Shown here piece by piece: positions 32,145-41,861 of a DNA stretch of 64,000 bases. Below the pieces are notes generated by a model. That model ran no database searches. It had not been told where the DNA came from and saw only the letters and a list, made by a program, of their open reading frames with translations. The stretch is taken from NCBI RefSeq assembly GCF_010119545.1, contig NZ_JAAEAA010000003.1, positions 124,001-188,000 of the forward strand, written 5' to 3'. Both the position numbers and the translations under genes were made by a program. Positions within the stretch are counted from its first letter, which is position 1. Every line of letters begins with the position of its first letter. This stretch comes from Pontibacter fetidus (GTDB lineage Bacteria > Bacteroidota > Bacteroidia > Cytophagales > Hymenobacteraceae).

Positions 32145-34847
32145 ATGGCACGTTTCTACACTCACCCTTTTAACTCACCGCTGGTAAGAACGCTGCTTAT
32201 TACAGTCTTATTAATGTTTGTTGCAGGCGTAAGCTCATATGCACAAACTGTTACTTCTTTTACACCATTATCAGGGCCAGTAGGAACGGAGATTACTATA
32301 ACTGGTTCTGGTTTCACAGAAGCTCATACAGTAGTAATAGGCTCAGGTTCTACTTATGATTTTACGATCGTTAGTGATTCTGAAATAAAAGTCAAAGTTC
32401 CAGCTTCAGCTTCCAGCGGTGTAGTTCGTGTTAGCTCTAATCAAGGTTCTGGCACAGGTTCAGGAACCTACTCAGTAGTTAATGCACCAGCAATCACTTC
32501 TATTACACCTTCCTCTGGTCCGGTAGGAACAGAAGTAACCATTACAGGTTCGAATTTTTCAACAGTAATGGCAGTTTCAATTGGTAGTGGATCTACGACA
32601 AACTTCACTAAAATTAGTGATTCTGAAATCAAAGTTACAGTTCCGTCTTCAGCTTCAAACGGAAGTATAAGACTAAGTTCAAGTCAGGGATCTAGTAACA
32701 ATTCTTCAAGTTTTACATTAGTCAATGCCCCTATTATTACATCTTTTTCTCCTTCTTCGGGTCCTATCGGAACAGAGGTGGTAATTACCGGTACTAATTT
32801 TGCAGGAATTAGCCAAATTTATGTAGGCAATGGTCTTGTTTCAACTTTTACTGTTGAAAGCAGCACGCAGTTACGCCTTAACGTGCCTTCAACAGCTTCT
32901 ATAGGAAAGATTCAAATACAGTCTGCTCAGGGTTATGCATACAGTTCTGGAATCTTTAATATAACAGGAGTACCTGTAATTACATCTTTTACTCCTGCAT
33001 CAGGCCAAGTTGGAACAGAGATCACAATTATAGGGCAAAAATTTACTGGAACTAGTAAGGTTCATGTCGGCGGTTCTGCTACCAGCTTTACAGTAGTTAG
33101 CGACACAGAAATAATAGCAACAGTACCAACCACAGCTTCTACAGGAACAGTGCAGGTGCAAGCGCCAAACGGTATAGCTTACTCCTCGACCTACTTTACT
33201 GTTATAGGGGCGCCGGTGGTAAATTCTTATTCTCCGGCTTTAGGCCCTGTAGGCACTGAGGTAACAATAAAGGGTAGTAATTTCACAGGAGTAAGTAGAT
33301 TATATCTGGGAAGTATATCAATATTGGCTAGCGCATTTAGTTCGTTAACTGATACAGAAATAAAGTTTAATATACCTGCCAATGCATCATCTGGCTATAT
33401 AACAATATTTTCCTCCACAGGTAATGTGGGTGTAGGACAGTTTACTGTTACAGGCACACCAACTATAACATCATTTAATCCATCTTCTGGGCCTGTAGGT
33501 GCAGAAGTAACGATTCTAGGTACAAACCTTGCTGAGGTTTCCAGTATTTATGTGGGTGGAGCACTAGTAACTAGTTTCAATATAGTTAACAGTACTGAAA
33601 TAAAAGCGATTGTTCCTGCAGCTGCTTCTACAGGTGCCATAAAATTATCATCTAGCAAGGGGGGGAGTACTAGTAGTAATATTTTCACCGTTACAGGGGC
33701 GCCGATGGTAAATTCTTATTCTCCGGCTTTAGGCCCTGTAGGCACTGAGGTAACAATAAAGGGTAGTAATTTCACAGGAGTAAGTAGATTATATCTGGGA
33801 AGTATATCAATATTGGCTAGCGCATTTAGTTCGTTAACTGATACAGAAATAAAGTTTAATATACCTGCCAATGCATCATCTGGCTATATAACAATATTTT
33901 CCTCCACAGGTAATGTGGGTGTAGGACAGTTTACTGTTACCGCACCTGCCATTTTTCTTACTGCAAGTGAAATCAACTTTGCAGACATTCCAGTTGGCAG
34001 TACACAGGTTAAAGAATACCAAGTAAGTGGCTTAGGTCTTAAGAATGGAGAATCTGTAACTATCAACTTAGGCGTATCGAGCCCTTATACTATTTCTACA
34101 AATGCAGGTTCAGGGTTTGGTAAATCTGTTACATTAAATACGGTTAGCAACAACAAGTTAAATGCTACATCTATTTTTGTAAAGTATACGGCAGCAATTG
34201 CTGGAGAAAACACTGATGTGATCTTACACCAGCAAGGATCAACAGCTTCTAAATCTCTTAATATTAGAGGTAATGCTATTTCTCCTCTCCCAGTAGAGCT
34301 CGTAGCATTTACAGCTAACTTGAAAAATGGTCAGGTTAACTTAAACTGGACCACCGCATCTGAAAGAGACAACTCTCATTTTGAAATAGAGAAAGCAGGT
34401 GGTTCTTCAAGTAACTTCAGAAAAATAGATACTGTTAAGAGTAAAGTAGGCACTAGCTTTACTACAACGAACTATAGCTTCTCTACTTATTATAACAGCA
34501 ATGGTGCAACTGAATATTACCGTTTGAAGCAAGTAGATTTAGACGGTACTCCAAAGTATAGTAAAGTAGTTTCGGTTAAGCCTTCTGGTATTGTAAAACA
34601 GATGGAAGTAGCACCGAACCCGATAACCGAAGATTCTAAAATTTACTTTACTGCTGAGATTGAGGGCAAGGCAATTATAAGAGTTACTTCAGTTACTGGT
34701 AAGCAAGTCTACTTTGAGCAAATTGATGTGCATGGGGGAGAGAATGCAGTGCAGTTGTCTAAGTATAACAAACTTATGCCTAGTGTTTATATTGTAACAG
34801 TGGAACACGATGGAAAACGAGAATCAGTAAGAATAGAAAAGAAGTAA
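32145..34847 (+). CDS. Large secreted protein with seven IPT/TIG repeats and T9SS sorting domain
   Basis: The 900-residue protein has a signal peptide (to about residue 35), then seven immunoglobulin-like IPT/TIG repeats of about 82 residues (36-605), each opening with the S-F-x-P-x-S-G-P-V-G-T-E-V-T-I pattern. A beta domain follows at 606-725, another at about 727-815 with VELVAFTANLKNGQVNLNWTT, and a C-terminal type IX sorting domain (about 820-900: VAPNPITEDSKIYF, VYIVTVEHDG). It is probably surface-attached and adhesive. Repeats 5 and 7 are identical in DNA over 245 bases except for one base. The gene is AT-rich. Confidence 0.92.
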   Translation: MARFYTHPFNSPLVRTLLITVLLMFVAGVSSYAQTVTSFTPLSGPVGTEITITGSGFTEAHTVVIGSGSTYDFTIVSDSEIKVKVPASASSGVVRVSSNQGSGTGSGTYSVVNAPAITSITPSSGPVGTEVTITGSNFSTVMAVSIGSGSTTNFTKISDSEIKVTVPSSASNGSIRLSSSQGSSNNSSSFTLVNAPIITSFSPSSGPIGTEVVITGTNFAGISQIYVGNGLVSTFTVESSTQLRLNVPSTASIGKIQIQSAQGYAYSSGIFNITGVPVITSFTPASGQVGTEITIIGQKFTGTSKVHVGGSATSFTVVSDTEIIATVPTTASTGTVQVQAPNGIAYSSTYFTVIGAPVVNSYSPALGPVGTEVTIKGSNFTGVSRLYLGSISILASAFSSLTDTEIKFNIPANASSGYITIFSSTGNVGVGQFTVTGTPTITSFNPSSGPVGAEVTILGTNLAEVSSIYVGGALVTSFNIVNSTEIKAIVPAAASTGAIKLSSSKGGSTSSNIFTVTGAPMVNSYSPALGPVGTEVTIKGSNFTGVSRLYLGSISILASAFSSLTDTEIKFNIPANASSGYITIFSSTGNVGVGQFTVTAPAIFLTASEINFADIPVGSTQVKEYQVSGLGLKNGESVTINLGVSSPYTISTNAGSGFGKSVTLNTVSNNKLNATSIFVKYTAAIAGENTDVILHQQGSTASKSLNIRGNAISPLPVELVAFTANLKNGQVNLNWTTASERDNSHFEIEKAGGSSSNFRKIDTVKSKVGTSFTTTNYSFSTYYNSNGATEYYRLKQVDLDGTPKYSKVVSVKPSGIVKQMEVAPNPITEDSKIYFTAEIEGKAIIRVTSVTGKQVYFEQIDVHGGENAVQLSKYNKLMPSVYIVTVEHDGKRESVRIEKK
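33207..33451 (+). repeat. Intragenic repeat, first copy (IPT/TIG repeat 5)
   Basis: 245 bases identical to 33696-33940 apart from one G-to-A change (33216 against 33705, Val to Met). The copies are 489 bases apart, exactly two repeat units. Confidence 0.95.
33696..33940 (+). repeat. Intragenic repeat, second copy (IPT/TIG repeat 7)
   Basis: Second copy of the 245-base unit at 33207-33451. The repeat between them (repeat 6) is diverged, so this is not a simple tandem. Confidence 0.95.
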
Positions 34848-34865
34848 AAACAACTACATAACAAG

Positions 34866-34898
34866 AAAGCCAGGTACCTTAGAAGTGCCTGGTTTTTT
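34866..34898 (+). terminator. Terminator of the T9SS protein gene
   Basis: AAGCCAGGTAC pairs with GTGCCTGGTTT (two G-T wobbles), followed by TTTTGTTTT. Confidence 0.85.
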
Positions 34899-35011
34899 GT
34901 TTTAGGGCAATCAACGTATAGAATACCCGATTTATAAAGCGATTAAATCCGATTGCTTTACTCGCAGCGTATATAAAGTTCTTAATCATTGGTTTATTGC
35001 GGGGCATGCTT

Positions 35012-35019
35012 TAATTTTG
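35012..35019 (+). promoter_or_regulatory. -7 box of the glyA-tatC-rpiB unit
   Basis: TAATTTTG, perfect TAnnTTTG match, 24 bases before the ATG at 35044. It overlaps a possible TTG start, which argues for the downstream ATG. Confidence 0.6.
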
Positions 35020-35043
35020 AATGATCATAATTCCACTAAAACG

Positions 35044-36318
35044 ATGCAGAAAGACACCGCTATATTCGACCTTATTGCTAAAGAAAAAGCCCGCCAAATA
35101 CATGGTATAGAGCTTATTGCCTCTGAGAACTTTGTTTCGGAACAGGTAATGCGTGCTATGGGCAGCGAAATGACCAACAAGTATGCGGAAGGCCTGCCTG
35201 GCAAACGGTACTATGGCGGCTGTGAAATAGTAGATCAGTCAGAGCAATTGGCTATTGACAGAGCAAAGGAGTTATTTGGAGTTGAGTGGGTAAACGTACA
35301 GCCTCACTCAGGGGCGCAGGCAAATGCAGCTGTTATGCTGGCTGTTTTGCAGCCCGGCGATAAAATTCTTGGTTTCGACTTGTCGCATGGTGGTCATTTA
35401 ACACATGGTTCCCCGGTTAACTTCTCTGGTAAACTATACCAGCCTTCTTTCTATGGTGTAGAGCAGGAAACAGGCCTGATCGATTTTGACAAAGTTGTAG
35501 AAACTGCCAGAAGAGAAAAACCAAAACTGATAATCTGTGGTGCTTCTGCTTATAGCCGCGATTGGGACTATAAAAAACTGCGTGCCGCTGCAGACGAAGT
35601 AGGAGCCCTGTTGCTAGCCGATATCTCGCACCCATCAGGCCTGATAGCAAAAGGTTTGCTGAATAACCCGTTTGAGCATTGCCATATTGTTACAACTACT
35701 ACCCACAAAACATTGCGTGGCCCACGTGGCGGTATGATTATGATGGGGAAAGACTTCGAGAACCCATTTGGCTTAAAAACTCCGAAAGGCGAAACACGCA
35801 TGATGTCATCGTTATTGGATGGTGCTGTATTTCCGGGTACACAAGGCGGGCCATTAGAGCATGTGATTGCAGCTAAAGCAGTAGCATATTTTGAAGCTCT
35901 GTCTGATGACTATTTAGGTTATGTGAAGCAGGTGCAGCAAAACGCACAGGCTATGGCAAAAGCATTTGTAGAGCGTGGCTATAATATCATATCTGGCGGT
36001 ACTGATAACCACATGATGCTGATCGATCTTCGCTCAAAAGGCTTAACCGGTAAACTAGCAGAGAACACATTGGTTAAAGCGGATATCACGATTAACAAAA
36101 ACATGGTGCCGTTTGATGACAAATCTCCGTTTGTAACGTCTGGCATGCGTGTTGGTACGGCTGCTATAACTACGCGTGGTTTAAAAGAGAATGACATGAT
36201 GCGTATAGTTGAGCTGATAGACGATGTGCTGATGAACCATGAAAATGAGTCGAAGCTTACCGCTGTTCGCAACGAAGTAAATAACTGGATGCAGCAATAC
36301 CCGCTGTTCGCTTACTAA
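35044..36318 (+). CDS. glyA: Serine hydroxymethyltransferase
   Basis: The 424-residue PLP enzyme has the lysine motif [14 protein letters not shown] (Lys about 225), [16 protein letters not shown] near the start and GQxNAAVML-like [14 protein letters not shown]. It converts serine and tetrahydrofolate to glycine and methylene-tetrahydrofolate in the cytoplasm. I prefer the ATG at 35044; a TTG nine codons upstream overlaps the promoter box. tatC follows after 17 bases. Confidence 0.97.
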   Translation: MQKDTAIFDLIAKEKARQIHGIELIASENFVSEQVMRAMGSEMTNKYAEGLPGKRYYGGCEIVDQSEQLAIDRAKELFGVEWVNVQPHSGAQANAAVMLAVLQPGDKILGFDLSHGGHLTHGSPVNFSGKLYQPSFYGVEQETGLIDFDKVVETARREKPKLIICGASAYSRDWDYKKLRAAADEVGALLLADISHPSGLIAKGLLNNPFEHCHIVTTTTHKTLRGPRGGMIMMGKDFENPFGLKTPKGETRMMSSLLDGAVFPGTQGGPLEHVIAAKAVAYFEALSDDYLGYVKQVQQNAQAMAKAFVERGYNIISGGTDNHMMLIDLRSKGLTGKLAENTLVKADITINKNMVPFDDKSPFVTSGMRVGTAAITTRGLKENDMMRIVELIDDVLMNHENESKLTAVRNEVNNWMQQYPLFAY

Positions 36319-36335
36319 TTACTGGATTCTAATTG

Positions 36336-37175
36336 ATGGATCAACAATTCCTGGATGAGGAACCGAAAGAGATGTCCTTTGTGGACCATCTCGAAGAGTT
36401 GAGATGGCATCTTATAAGAGCGGTCGCCTCTATTGTAGTATTTTCGATTATTGCTTTTCTAGCCAAAGATATTGTCTTTCATGACATTATACTGGCCCCT
36501 GCCCGCACAGACTTTTTAAGCTATAGACTGCTGTGTGAGTTTGGCCAGTCGCTTGGCATGGATGCATTTTGTATAGACGAGATAGGCTTTACGTTGCAAA
36601 GCAGGCAAATGAGTGGGCAGCTGTCCATGCACATGCTTGTTTCGGGGGTAATAGGATTGGCTTGTGCTTTCCCATATGCTTTCTGGGAAATATGGCGATT
36701 TGTAAGTCCGGGGTTATATCAACAGGAGCGAAATAACTCGCGCGGTGCAGTTTTCTTTGTATCCGTTTTATTCATATTAGGTTTGCTGTTCGGATACTTT
36801 GTGGTGTCGCCCATATCTATCAATTTCCTGGCAGGGTATCAGGTAGACCCATCTATTGTAAACGAGTTTGACCTGAACTCCTATGTTTCTACGCTCACAA
36901 CACTTTGCCTTTCTTGTGCGCTGATGTTCCAGATGCCGGTTATAGTATTCTTCTTTACAAAAGCGGGCCTGTTGTCGCCGGAAGTAATGAAACTATACCG
37001 CAGGCATGCTATTATCGTAATATTGGTTGTAGGCGCTATTATTACCCCTCCGGATGTTGTCAGCCAACTGCTGATATCTATACCACTGGTAATGCTTTAT
37101 GAAGCAAGTATATTGGTGTCGCGCTATATCCGGAAAAGTGATTTAAAGAAACTGAACGAAAACAATACGATCTGA
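36336..37175 (+). CDS. tatC: Sec-independent translocase subunit TatC
   Basis: The 279-residue membrane protein begins with the TatC signature MSFVDHLEELRWHLIRAV and has six membrane helices, including the FRPALFxxE-type segment in variant form (YAFWEIWRFVSPGLYQQER). TatC is the receptor for twin-arginine signal peptides and exports folded proteins. It lies between glyA and rpiB; its TGA shares one base with the rpiB ATG (TGATG). Confidence 0.96.
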   Translation: MDQQFLDEEPKEMSFVDHLEELRWHLIRAVASIVVFSIIAFLAKDIVFHDIILAPARTDFLSYRLLCEFGQSLGMDAFCIDEIGFTLQSRQMSGQLSMHMLVSGVIGLACAFPYAFWEIWRFVSPGLYQQERNNSRGAVFFVSVLFILGLLFGYFVVSPISINFLAGYQVDPSIVNEFDLNSYVSTLTTLCLSCALMFQMPVIVFFFTKAGLLSPEVMKLYRRHAIIVILVVGAIITPPDVVSQLLISIPLVMLYEASILVSRYIRKSDLKKLNENNTI

Positions 37176-37612
37176 TGGCTTATATTATAGCAATAGGTGG
37201 CGACCATGCTGGCTATACTTACAAAAAGATGCTGATTAAACTGCTGACTGAGCTTGGACACCAGGTGCAGGATTTTGGACCAGGTTCTGAGGCGTCTGTT
37301 GATTACCCGGACCATGTGCATCCTTTAGCAAAAGCTATAGTTAATAAAGAAGCGGATTATGGGATACTTATTTGCGGAAGTGGTAACGGAGTAGCCATGA
37401 CGGCTAATAAGTACAAACAAATAAGAGCCGCCCTTTGCTGGAAGCCCGAGTTAGCTAAACTTTCGCGGGAGCACAACGATGCAAACGTACTATGCATACC
37501 GGCCCGTTTTGTTTCGGAAGAGGAAGCCGAAGAAATGGTAAGGGTTTTCCTGAGTACAGCATTTGAAGGTGGCCGACACCAGAACAGAGTAAACAAGATT
37601 GCCGACTGCTAA
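37175..37612 (+). CDS. rpiB: Ribose 5-phosphate isomerase B
   Basis: The 145-residue enzyme has GGDHAGYTYKK at the N-terminus, SVDYPDH, and the active-site CGSGNGVAMTANK (Cys near residue 65). It interconverts ribose 5-phosphate and ribulose 5-phosphate in the pentose phosphate pathway. Translation is coupled to tatC through a one-base stop-start overlap. Confidence 0.96.
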   Translation: MAYIIAIGGDHAGYTYKKMLIKLLTELGHQVQDFGPGSEASVDYPDHVHPLAKAIVNKEADYGILICGSGNGVAMTANKYKQIRAALCWKPELAKLSREHNDANVLCIPARFVSEEEAEEMVRVFLSTAFEGGRHQNRVNKIADC

Positions 37613-37622
37613 GCAGCGGCAA

Positions 37623-39026
37623 TTATTGTTTTAGCTCATAAATGTTAGGCTGTGCGGTAGGGTTATACCTGCCGAAAACAGCTGGAATTTTATACTTCAG
37701 CTCTTTCATTAACCCAGCCTCATCTATAATGTAAGCTGGCATTTCTACTTTCAGGTTAAGGTAGATATTATACACCGCGTCATATTCGTTGAGGTTACCA
37801 AAGTCTTGTTGCGCCAGTTGCCAGTTCAGGTATGGAGTGGCTGGTTTATTTTGAAGGTAATACTTGGTCTGGTTTCCTAATACAAGTACAGATTGACCTT
37901 TTGGTGCTTCAGGTAAAGAGGTTTCGGTCAGTAACTGCGAATCGGAAAGCTGCAGCAGGTTGCTGATCCCAAACAGGTCGCGGTAGCGAATAAGCAGCGT
38001 GCCCACTAAAAGTAACACAAAAGCGACGCTAAGCATCCACTTCTTCACGCTGATGCTGAACAAATACTCCCCAAAATAAGCAATAGCAGGTAGCAGCAGT
38101 AAAAACGTGTTGGCTGAGATCTCATCGCGGGTAATGATGAGGATGATACTGACCAAGAGCCAGATCCACATTACCTGCTGGAATTTAACCTGGAACACCA
38201 ATCGCTGCGGCAGCGATAAGCTTGATAAAACGGCAAACAGAAGAACGATTAAAGGTAACGCCATTAACTTGGCCAGATCAGCGGGTGGCAAGGCTAAGGC
38301 AACTTTAAACTGCCAGGGGCGCAGCAAGTGCATGGTGGCAAACTCATCCAGGGTGCCGGTGTAAAAATAAAAAGTAAGCAGCACGGCATACGGAAACAAG
38401 AACCCGCAAAGCATGAGCAGTATACTCCGGAAGGTATTAGAGGCAAAAAGCAGCACCGCAAAAACACCAACTGCCAGGTATAAGCCAAGCGGCAAATAAC
38501 ACAAAGCGGCCAGGCCAAGTATAAATCCGCCCACAAAAAGCCGGTTACTCTCAATCCCCTCTCTTGAAACTGTAATCAGATACGGCAACGAAAGTATAAC
38601 AAAAGTATGGCCTATAAGCAGTGGTGTCAGCATCCCGAACTCATAAGTTATACTTCCGAGAACCAGGTATAGCAGGGCTGGTATATACGTGCGGGTGGCA
38701 AAAACCTGGTGGCGGTTAAGTATAAAGTTAAAAGTTAGGGCCTGCACCAACACTAACGTAAGCGCAACTATACGGTAAGCTAACACAGATCGTCCCGTTA
38801 TCAGGTCTATAAGCCAGTAAACCATGGCAGAAAGCGGCGCCGTGTTATCGTAAATCTGCTGGTACATGGTATACCCGTCAGCCATGCGCTCGCCTATCAG
38901 CATGTATAAAAGCTCCTGTACCGTGCCAGATGTAAGCAACAGGTATAAAGGCAACTGAATAGCCAGAAACAGGAAAACCAGCGATGAAAGTCGGGAAAGT
39001 CGTACGCTTCTGAAGTAACTAACCAA
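37623..39026 (-). CDS. Polytopic membrane protein, GT-C-type glycosyltransferase-like
   Basis: The 467-residue protein has about ten membrane helices. After the first comes a loop with ERMADGYTMYQQIYDNTAPLSAMVYW, the layout (acidic residue, then Y-x-x-I-Y-D-x-x-x-P-L) of GT-C glycosyltransferases that use lipid-linked sugars. The C-terminal 90 residues form a soluble periplasmic domain. The start is TTG at 39026; the next Met is beyond the first helix. It may mannosylate or decorate surface molecules, but the substrate is unknown. It converges with rpiB, 10 bases between stops. Confidence 0.75.
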   Translation of the reverse strand: MVSYFRSVRLSRLSSLVFLFLAIQLPLYLLLTSGTVQELLYMLIGERMADGYTMYQQIYDNTAPLSAMVYWLIDLITGRSVLAYRIVALTLVLVQALTFNFILNRHQVFATRTYIPALLYLVLGSITYEFGMLTPLLIGHTFVILSLPYLITVSREGIESNRLFVGGFILGLAALCYLPLGLYLAVGVFAVLLFASNTFRSILLMLCGFLFPYAVLLTFYFYTGTLDEFATMHLLRPWQFKVALALPPADLAKLMALPLIVLLFAVLSSLSLPQRLVFQVKFQQVMWIWLLVSIILIITRDEISANTFLLLLPAIAYFGEYLFSISVKKWMLSVAFVLLLVGTLLIRYRDLFGISNLLQLSDSQLLTETSLPEAPKGQSVLVLGNQTKYYLQNKPATPYLNWQLAQQDFGNLNEYDAVYNIYLNLKVEMPAYIIDEAGLMKELKYKIPAVFGRYNPTAQPNIYELKQ

Positions 39027-39127
39027 GGAAAGAGAGAGTTAGAGAGAACTATAAACCTGTGCGCCCGAAATGAATAAGGCGCTTTTGGGGTAAAAATGCG
39101 AAATTAATATGATATTTGCATCTTCGT

Positions 39128-39535
39128 ATGGAAAGTAAAAGACAACAGAAATTCTCACGCCTGATACAAAAAGAGATGGCGGAAATCTTTCAGAGAGAGA
39201 CCACGCACCTTTTTGGCGGTGCCTACATCTCTGTAAGTACCGTTCGGGTATCTCCTGACCTGGGCCTGGCACGCATTTATTTAAGTGTAATGCTGGCACC
39301 TAACAAGGAGGAACTGCTGCAGGAGCTGCGCGTGAACACCAAAACAATTCGCCATTTTCTGGCACAGCGCATTAAAAGCCAGGTAAGGGTTATACCGGAA
39401 CTGGTATTTTATTTGGATGACAGCGCCGATTATGCTGCAAACATTGATAAGCTTTTCACTGGAATCGAGATTCCGCCAGCAGATAAAGACTACAATACAG
39501 ACGACTATATCGAGGACATCGATAACGACAAATAA
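39128..39535 (+). CDS. rbfA: 30S ribosome-binding factor RbfA
   Basis: The 135-residue protein has the KH-like RbfA fold with QQKFSRLIQKEMAEIFQRE, ISVSTVRVSPDLGLARIYLSV and RIKSQVRVIPELVFYLDDS, plus an acidic C-terminal tail (YNTDDYIEDIDNDK). It assists maturation of the 16S rRNA 5' end. I use the ATG at 39128. A methyltransferase and a LolC/E-type permease follow on the same strand. Confidence 0.95.
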   Translation: MESKRQQKFSRLIQKEMAEIFQRETTHLFGGAYISVSTVRVSPDLGLARIYLSVMLAPNKEELLQELRVNTKTIRHFLAQRIKSQVRVIPELVFYLDDSADYAANIDKLFTGIEIPPADKDYNTDDYIEDIDNDK

Positions 39536-39559
39536 CAGCTATAGTTCCTACTCACCCTT

Positions 39560-40369
39560 ATGCATTACGACCCAATAAAGCGGGTGCTTGGAGATGTTTT
39601 CAACAAAACTCCGTTCCTGCGTCGTGTATTTTTTAACCTGTTAGATTTATTGCTGCTGCGTACCTGGCATGTGCACAAAGAGCTGCGCCAGTGGGCCGGG
39701 AACCGCCGTAATCAGGAGCAAAACATTTTAGATGCCGGTGCCGGCTTCGGGCAGTATACGTACCATTTATCCAGCATGAGCCCGAAGTGGAACATACTGG
39801 CTGTAGATGTAAAAGAAGAGCAGGTGTCGGATAACAACCAGTTTATGCGCGCGCTTGGCCGCCAGAATGTGCTGTTCAAGATCGCTGATTTAGTGCACTT
39901 CCGCCAGCCCGAGAGCTACAATCTGATCCTTTCGGTAGACGTGATGGAGCATATCCTGGAAGATGTGGATGTGTTCAAAAACTTCTATAGTTCGCTAAAG
40001 CCGGGCGGCATGCTGCTGATCTCTACACCATCGGACCAGGGTGGCTCGGATGTGCACGGCGACGATGAAACATCTTTTATAGAAGAACACGTGCGCGATG
40101 GCTACAACATAAACGAAATACAGGATAAACTACGCACGGCAGGTTTCAGTAAAATGGAAGCACGTTACTCGTATGGCAAGCCAGGACAGATTTCCTGGAG
40201 GTTATCGATGAAGTACCCGATGCTGATGCTGAACACCTCGAAATTGTTCTTTATCCTGCTGCCGTTTTACTATCTTGTTACGTTCCCGTTCAGCCTGGTA
40301 CTTAACTGGTTGGATGTGAATAATACCCATGCATCTGGTACCGGCCTTATAGTAAAAGCCTGGAAATAG
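39560..40369 (+). CDS. Class I SAM-dependent methyltransferase
   Basis: The 269-residue protein has motif I LDAGAGFGQYTYHL (about 54-67), an acidic VDVKEE after strand 2, LSVDVMEHILEDV for motif II, and LKPGGMLLISTPS for motif III. The C-terminal 60 residues include a hydrophobic stretch (FFILLPFYYLVTFPFSLVLNW), so the enzyme may bind the inner membrane and act on a lipid or glycolipid. It starts 24 bases after rbfA. Confidence 0.88.
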   Translation: MHYDPIKRVLGDVFNKTPFLRRVFFNLLDLLLLRTWHVHKELRQWAGNRRNQEQNILDAGAGFGQYTYHLSSMSPKWNILAVDVKEEQVSDNNQFMRALGRQNVLFKIADLVHFRQPESYNLILSVDVMEHILEDVDVFKNFYSSLKPGGMLLISTPSDQGGSDVHGDDETSFIEEHVRDGYNINEIQDKLRTAGFSKMEARYSYGKPGQISWRLSMKYPMLMLNTSKLFFILLPFYYLVTFPFSLVLNWLDVNNTHASGTGLIVKAWK

Positions 40370-40370
40370 A

Positions 40371-40455
40371 TTTAATTGTTGAATGGCTGATTGTTAAATT
40401 GTTGATCGGGAATATTAGAAAGAGCAATTTAACAGTTTAACCATTTAACCATAGT
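40371..40455. repeat. AT-rich dispersed inverted repeat, copy 1
   Basis: TTTAATTGTTGAATGGCTGATTGTTAAATTG on the left is roughly the reverse complement of GCAATTTAACAGTTTAACCATTTAACC on the right. A related unit lies at 50493-50545. Confidence 0.55.
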
Positions 40456-40462
40456 TAACTAA

Positions 40463-41686
40463 ATGAACGTCCCTTTTCTCATAGCAAAGCGCTACTTCTT
40501 CTCTAAAAAGAAGCGGAACATCATCAGCATTATATCTAATATTGCGATGATAGGCGTAGCTGTGGGCTCTATGGCGCTTATTATAGTTCTGTCTGTTTTT
40601 AACGGGCTCGAGGATCTCATCCGGAAAATATACTCCAGTTTTGACCCTGACCTGAAGATAACTATAGTTGAAGGCAAGGCTTTTGAAACAGACACCGAGT
40701 TTATGAACCGAATACGCCGGATGCCGGGCGTGGCGGTGGTTTCGGAAGTGATTGAAGATAATGCCCTGCTGCGTTACAACGACCGCCAGATGGTGGTGAA
40801 AATAAAAGGCGTAAGCGAGAATTTCTTTCAGCAGAACGATATAGATACTTCTATAGTTGAAGGTGATTACCACCTGATAAAAGACGACACCTACTATGCT
40901 TTGGTGGGCCGTGGGGTGCAATTCCAGTTATCTATAAAACCGGGCAGCCAGTTTGTGCCGATGCAGTTTTTATACCCGCGCAACACTAAGTTTAACCCCA
41001 TGAACCCCGAAGGGGCCTTTAACAGCATTCCTATATTGCCGGGTGGGGTGTTTGCCATTGAGCGCCAGTACGACGATGCCTATGTATTTGTGCCCCTAAA
41101 CTATGCTGCCGAGTTGCTGGAGTATGGCCGCAAGCGTACCGCCCTTGAGATTAAAGTAGAGGATGGCTACCGCATAGAGCAGGTAAAACAAGCATTACAG
41201 AAGCTACTGGGCGAAAAGTTCAGGATACAGAACAGCGACGAACAACATACCAGTTTGCTGCGGGCTGTTAAAGTAGAAAAGCTTTTTGTATTCGTGACGT
41301 TTGCTTTCATACTTTTCATTGCCTCGCTTAACATTTTCTTCTCCCTTTCGATGCTCGTGATAGATAAGAAGAAAGACATTGCTATACTTGCCTCTATGGG
41401 TGCAACGGCTACCACTATCCGGAACATCTTCTTAATGGAAGGCGCCTTGGTGGCTTTTATCGGTGCGGCTTATGGGCTGTCGATGGGTATGTTGATCTGC
41501 AATCTGCAGCAGACATTTGGTGTGATATCAATGGGGATGGCGACGTCGCTGGTTGAGGCCTATCCTATTAAAATGGAAATACAGGACTTTGTATTTACCG
41601 GTGTAGCTATAGTTGTGATTACGCTGCTGGTTTCTATCAGGCCGGCACGCAAAGCTGCTGCTATGTCTGTTACCGAAAATATTTAA
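40463..41686 (+). CDS. ABC transporter permease, LolC/LolE type
   Basis: The 407-residue protein has one N-terminal membrane helix, a large periplasmic MacB-like domain (about 50-265) and three C-terminal helices of the FtsX domain, with ILASMGATATTIRNIFLMEGALVAFIGA as the coupling region. The start MNVPFLIAKRYFFSKKKRNIISIIS is the LolC/E form. It would extract lipoproteins from the inner membrane for transport to the outer membrane; no ATPase gene (lolD) lies next to it. Confidence 0.9.
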   Translation: MNVPFLIAKRYFFSKKKRNIISIISNIAMIGVAVGSMALIIVLSVFNGLEDLIRKIYSSFDPDLKITIVEGKAFETDTEFMNRIRRMPGVAVVSEVIEDNALLRYNDRQMVVKIKGVSENFFQQNDIDTSIVEGDYHLIKDDTYYALVGRGVQFQLSIKPGSQFVPMQFLYPRNTKFNPMNPEGAFNSIPILPGGVFAIERQYDDAYVFVPLNYAAELLEYGRKRTALEIKVEDGYRIEQVKQALQKLLGEKFRIQNSDEQHTSLLRAVKVEKLFVFVTFAFILFIASLNIFFSLSMLVIDKKKDIAILASMGATATTIRNIFLMEGALVAFIGAAYGLSMGMLICNLQQTFGVISMGMATSLVEAYPIKMEIQDFVFTGVAIVVITLLVSIRPARKAAAMSVTENI

Positions 41687-41861
41687 CCCCACCCCACTTA
41701 CTTTACTATAGTTACTGCCCTGGCGGCAGGCAATTTTTAAACATTAGCCTGATACTTCAGGTTATTGACTGAAAAATTGCTTTCTGGCCCCTGAAAAGCC
41801 CGATTTTGATAGGTTATGACCTTTAAAATGGATAGATTCGTGGCCCGAAATAGAATCTGTA

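Noticed and set aside
32145-34847. Repeats in this region considered as CRISPR or phage tail repeats
   Set aside because: The repeat is a coding IPT/TIG unit of about 82 codons within one open frame.
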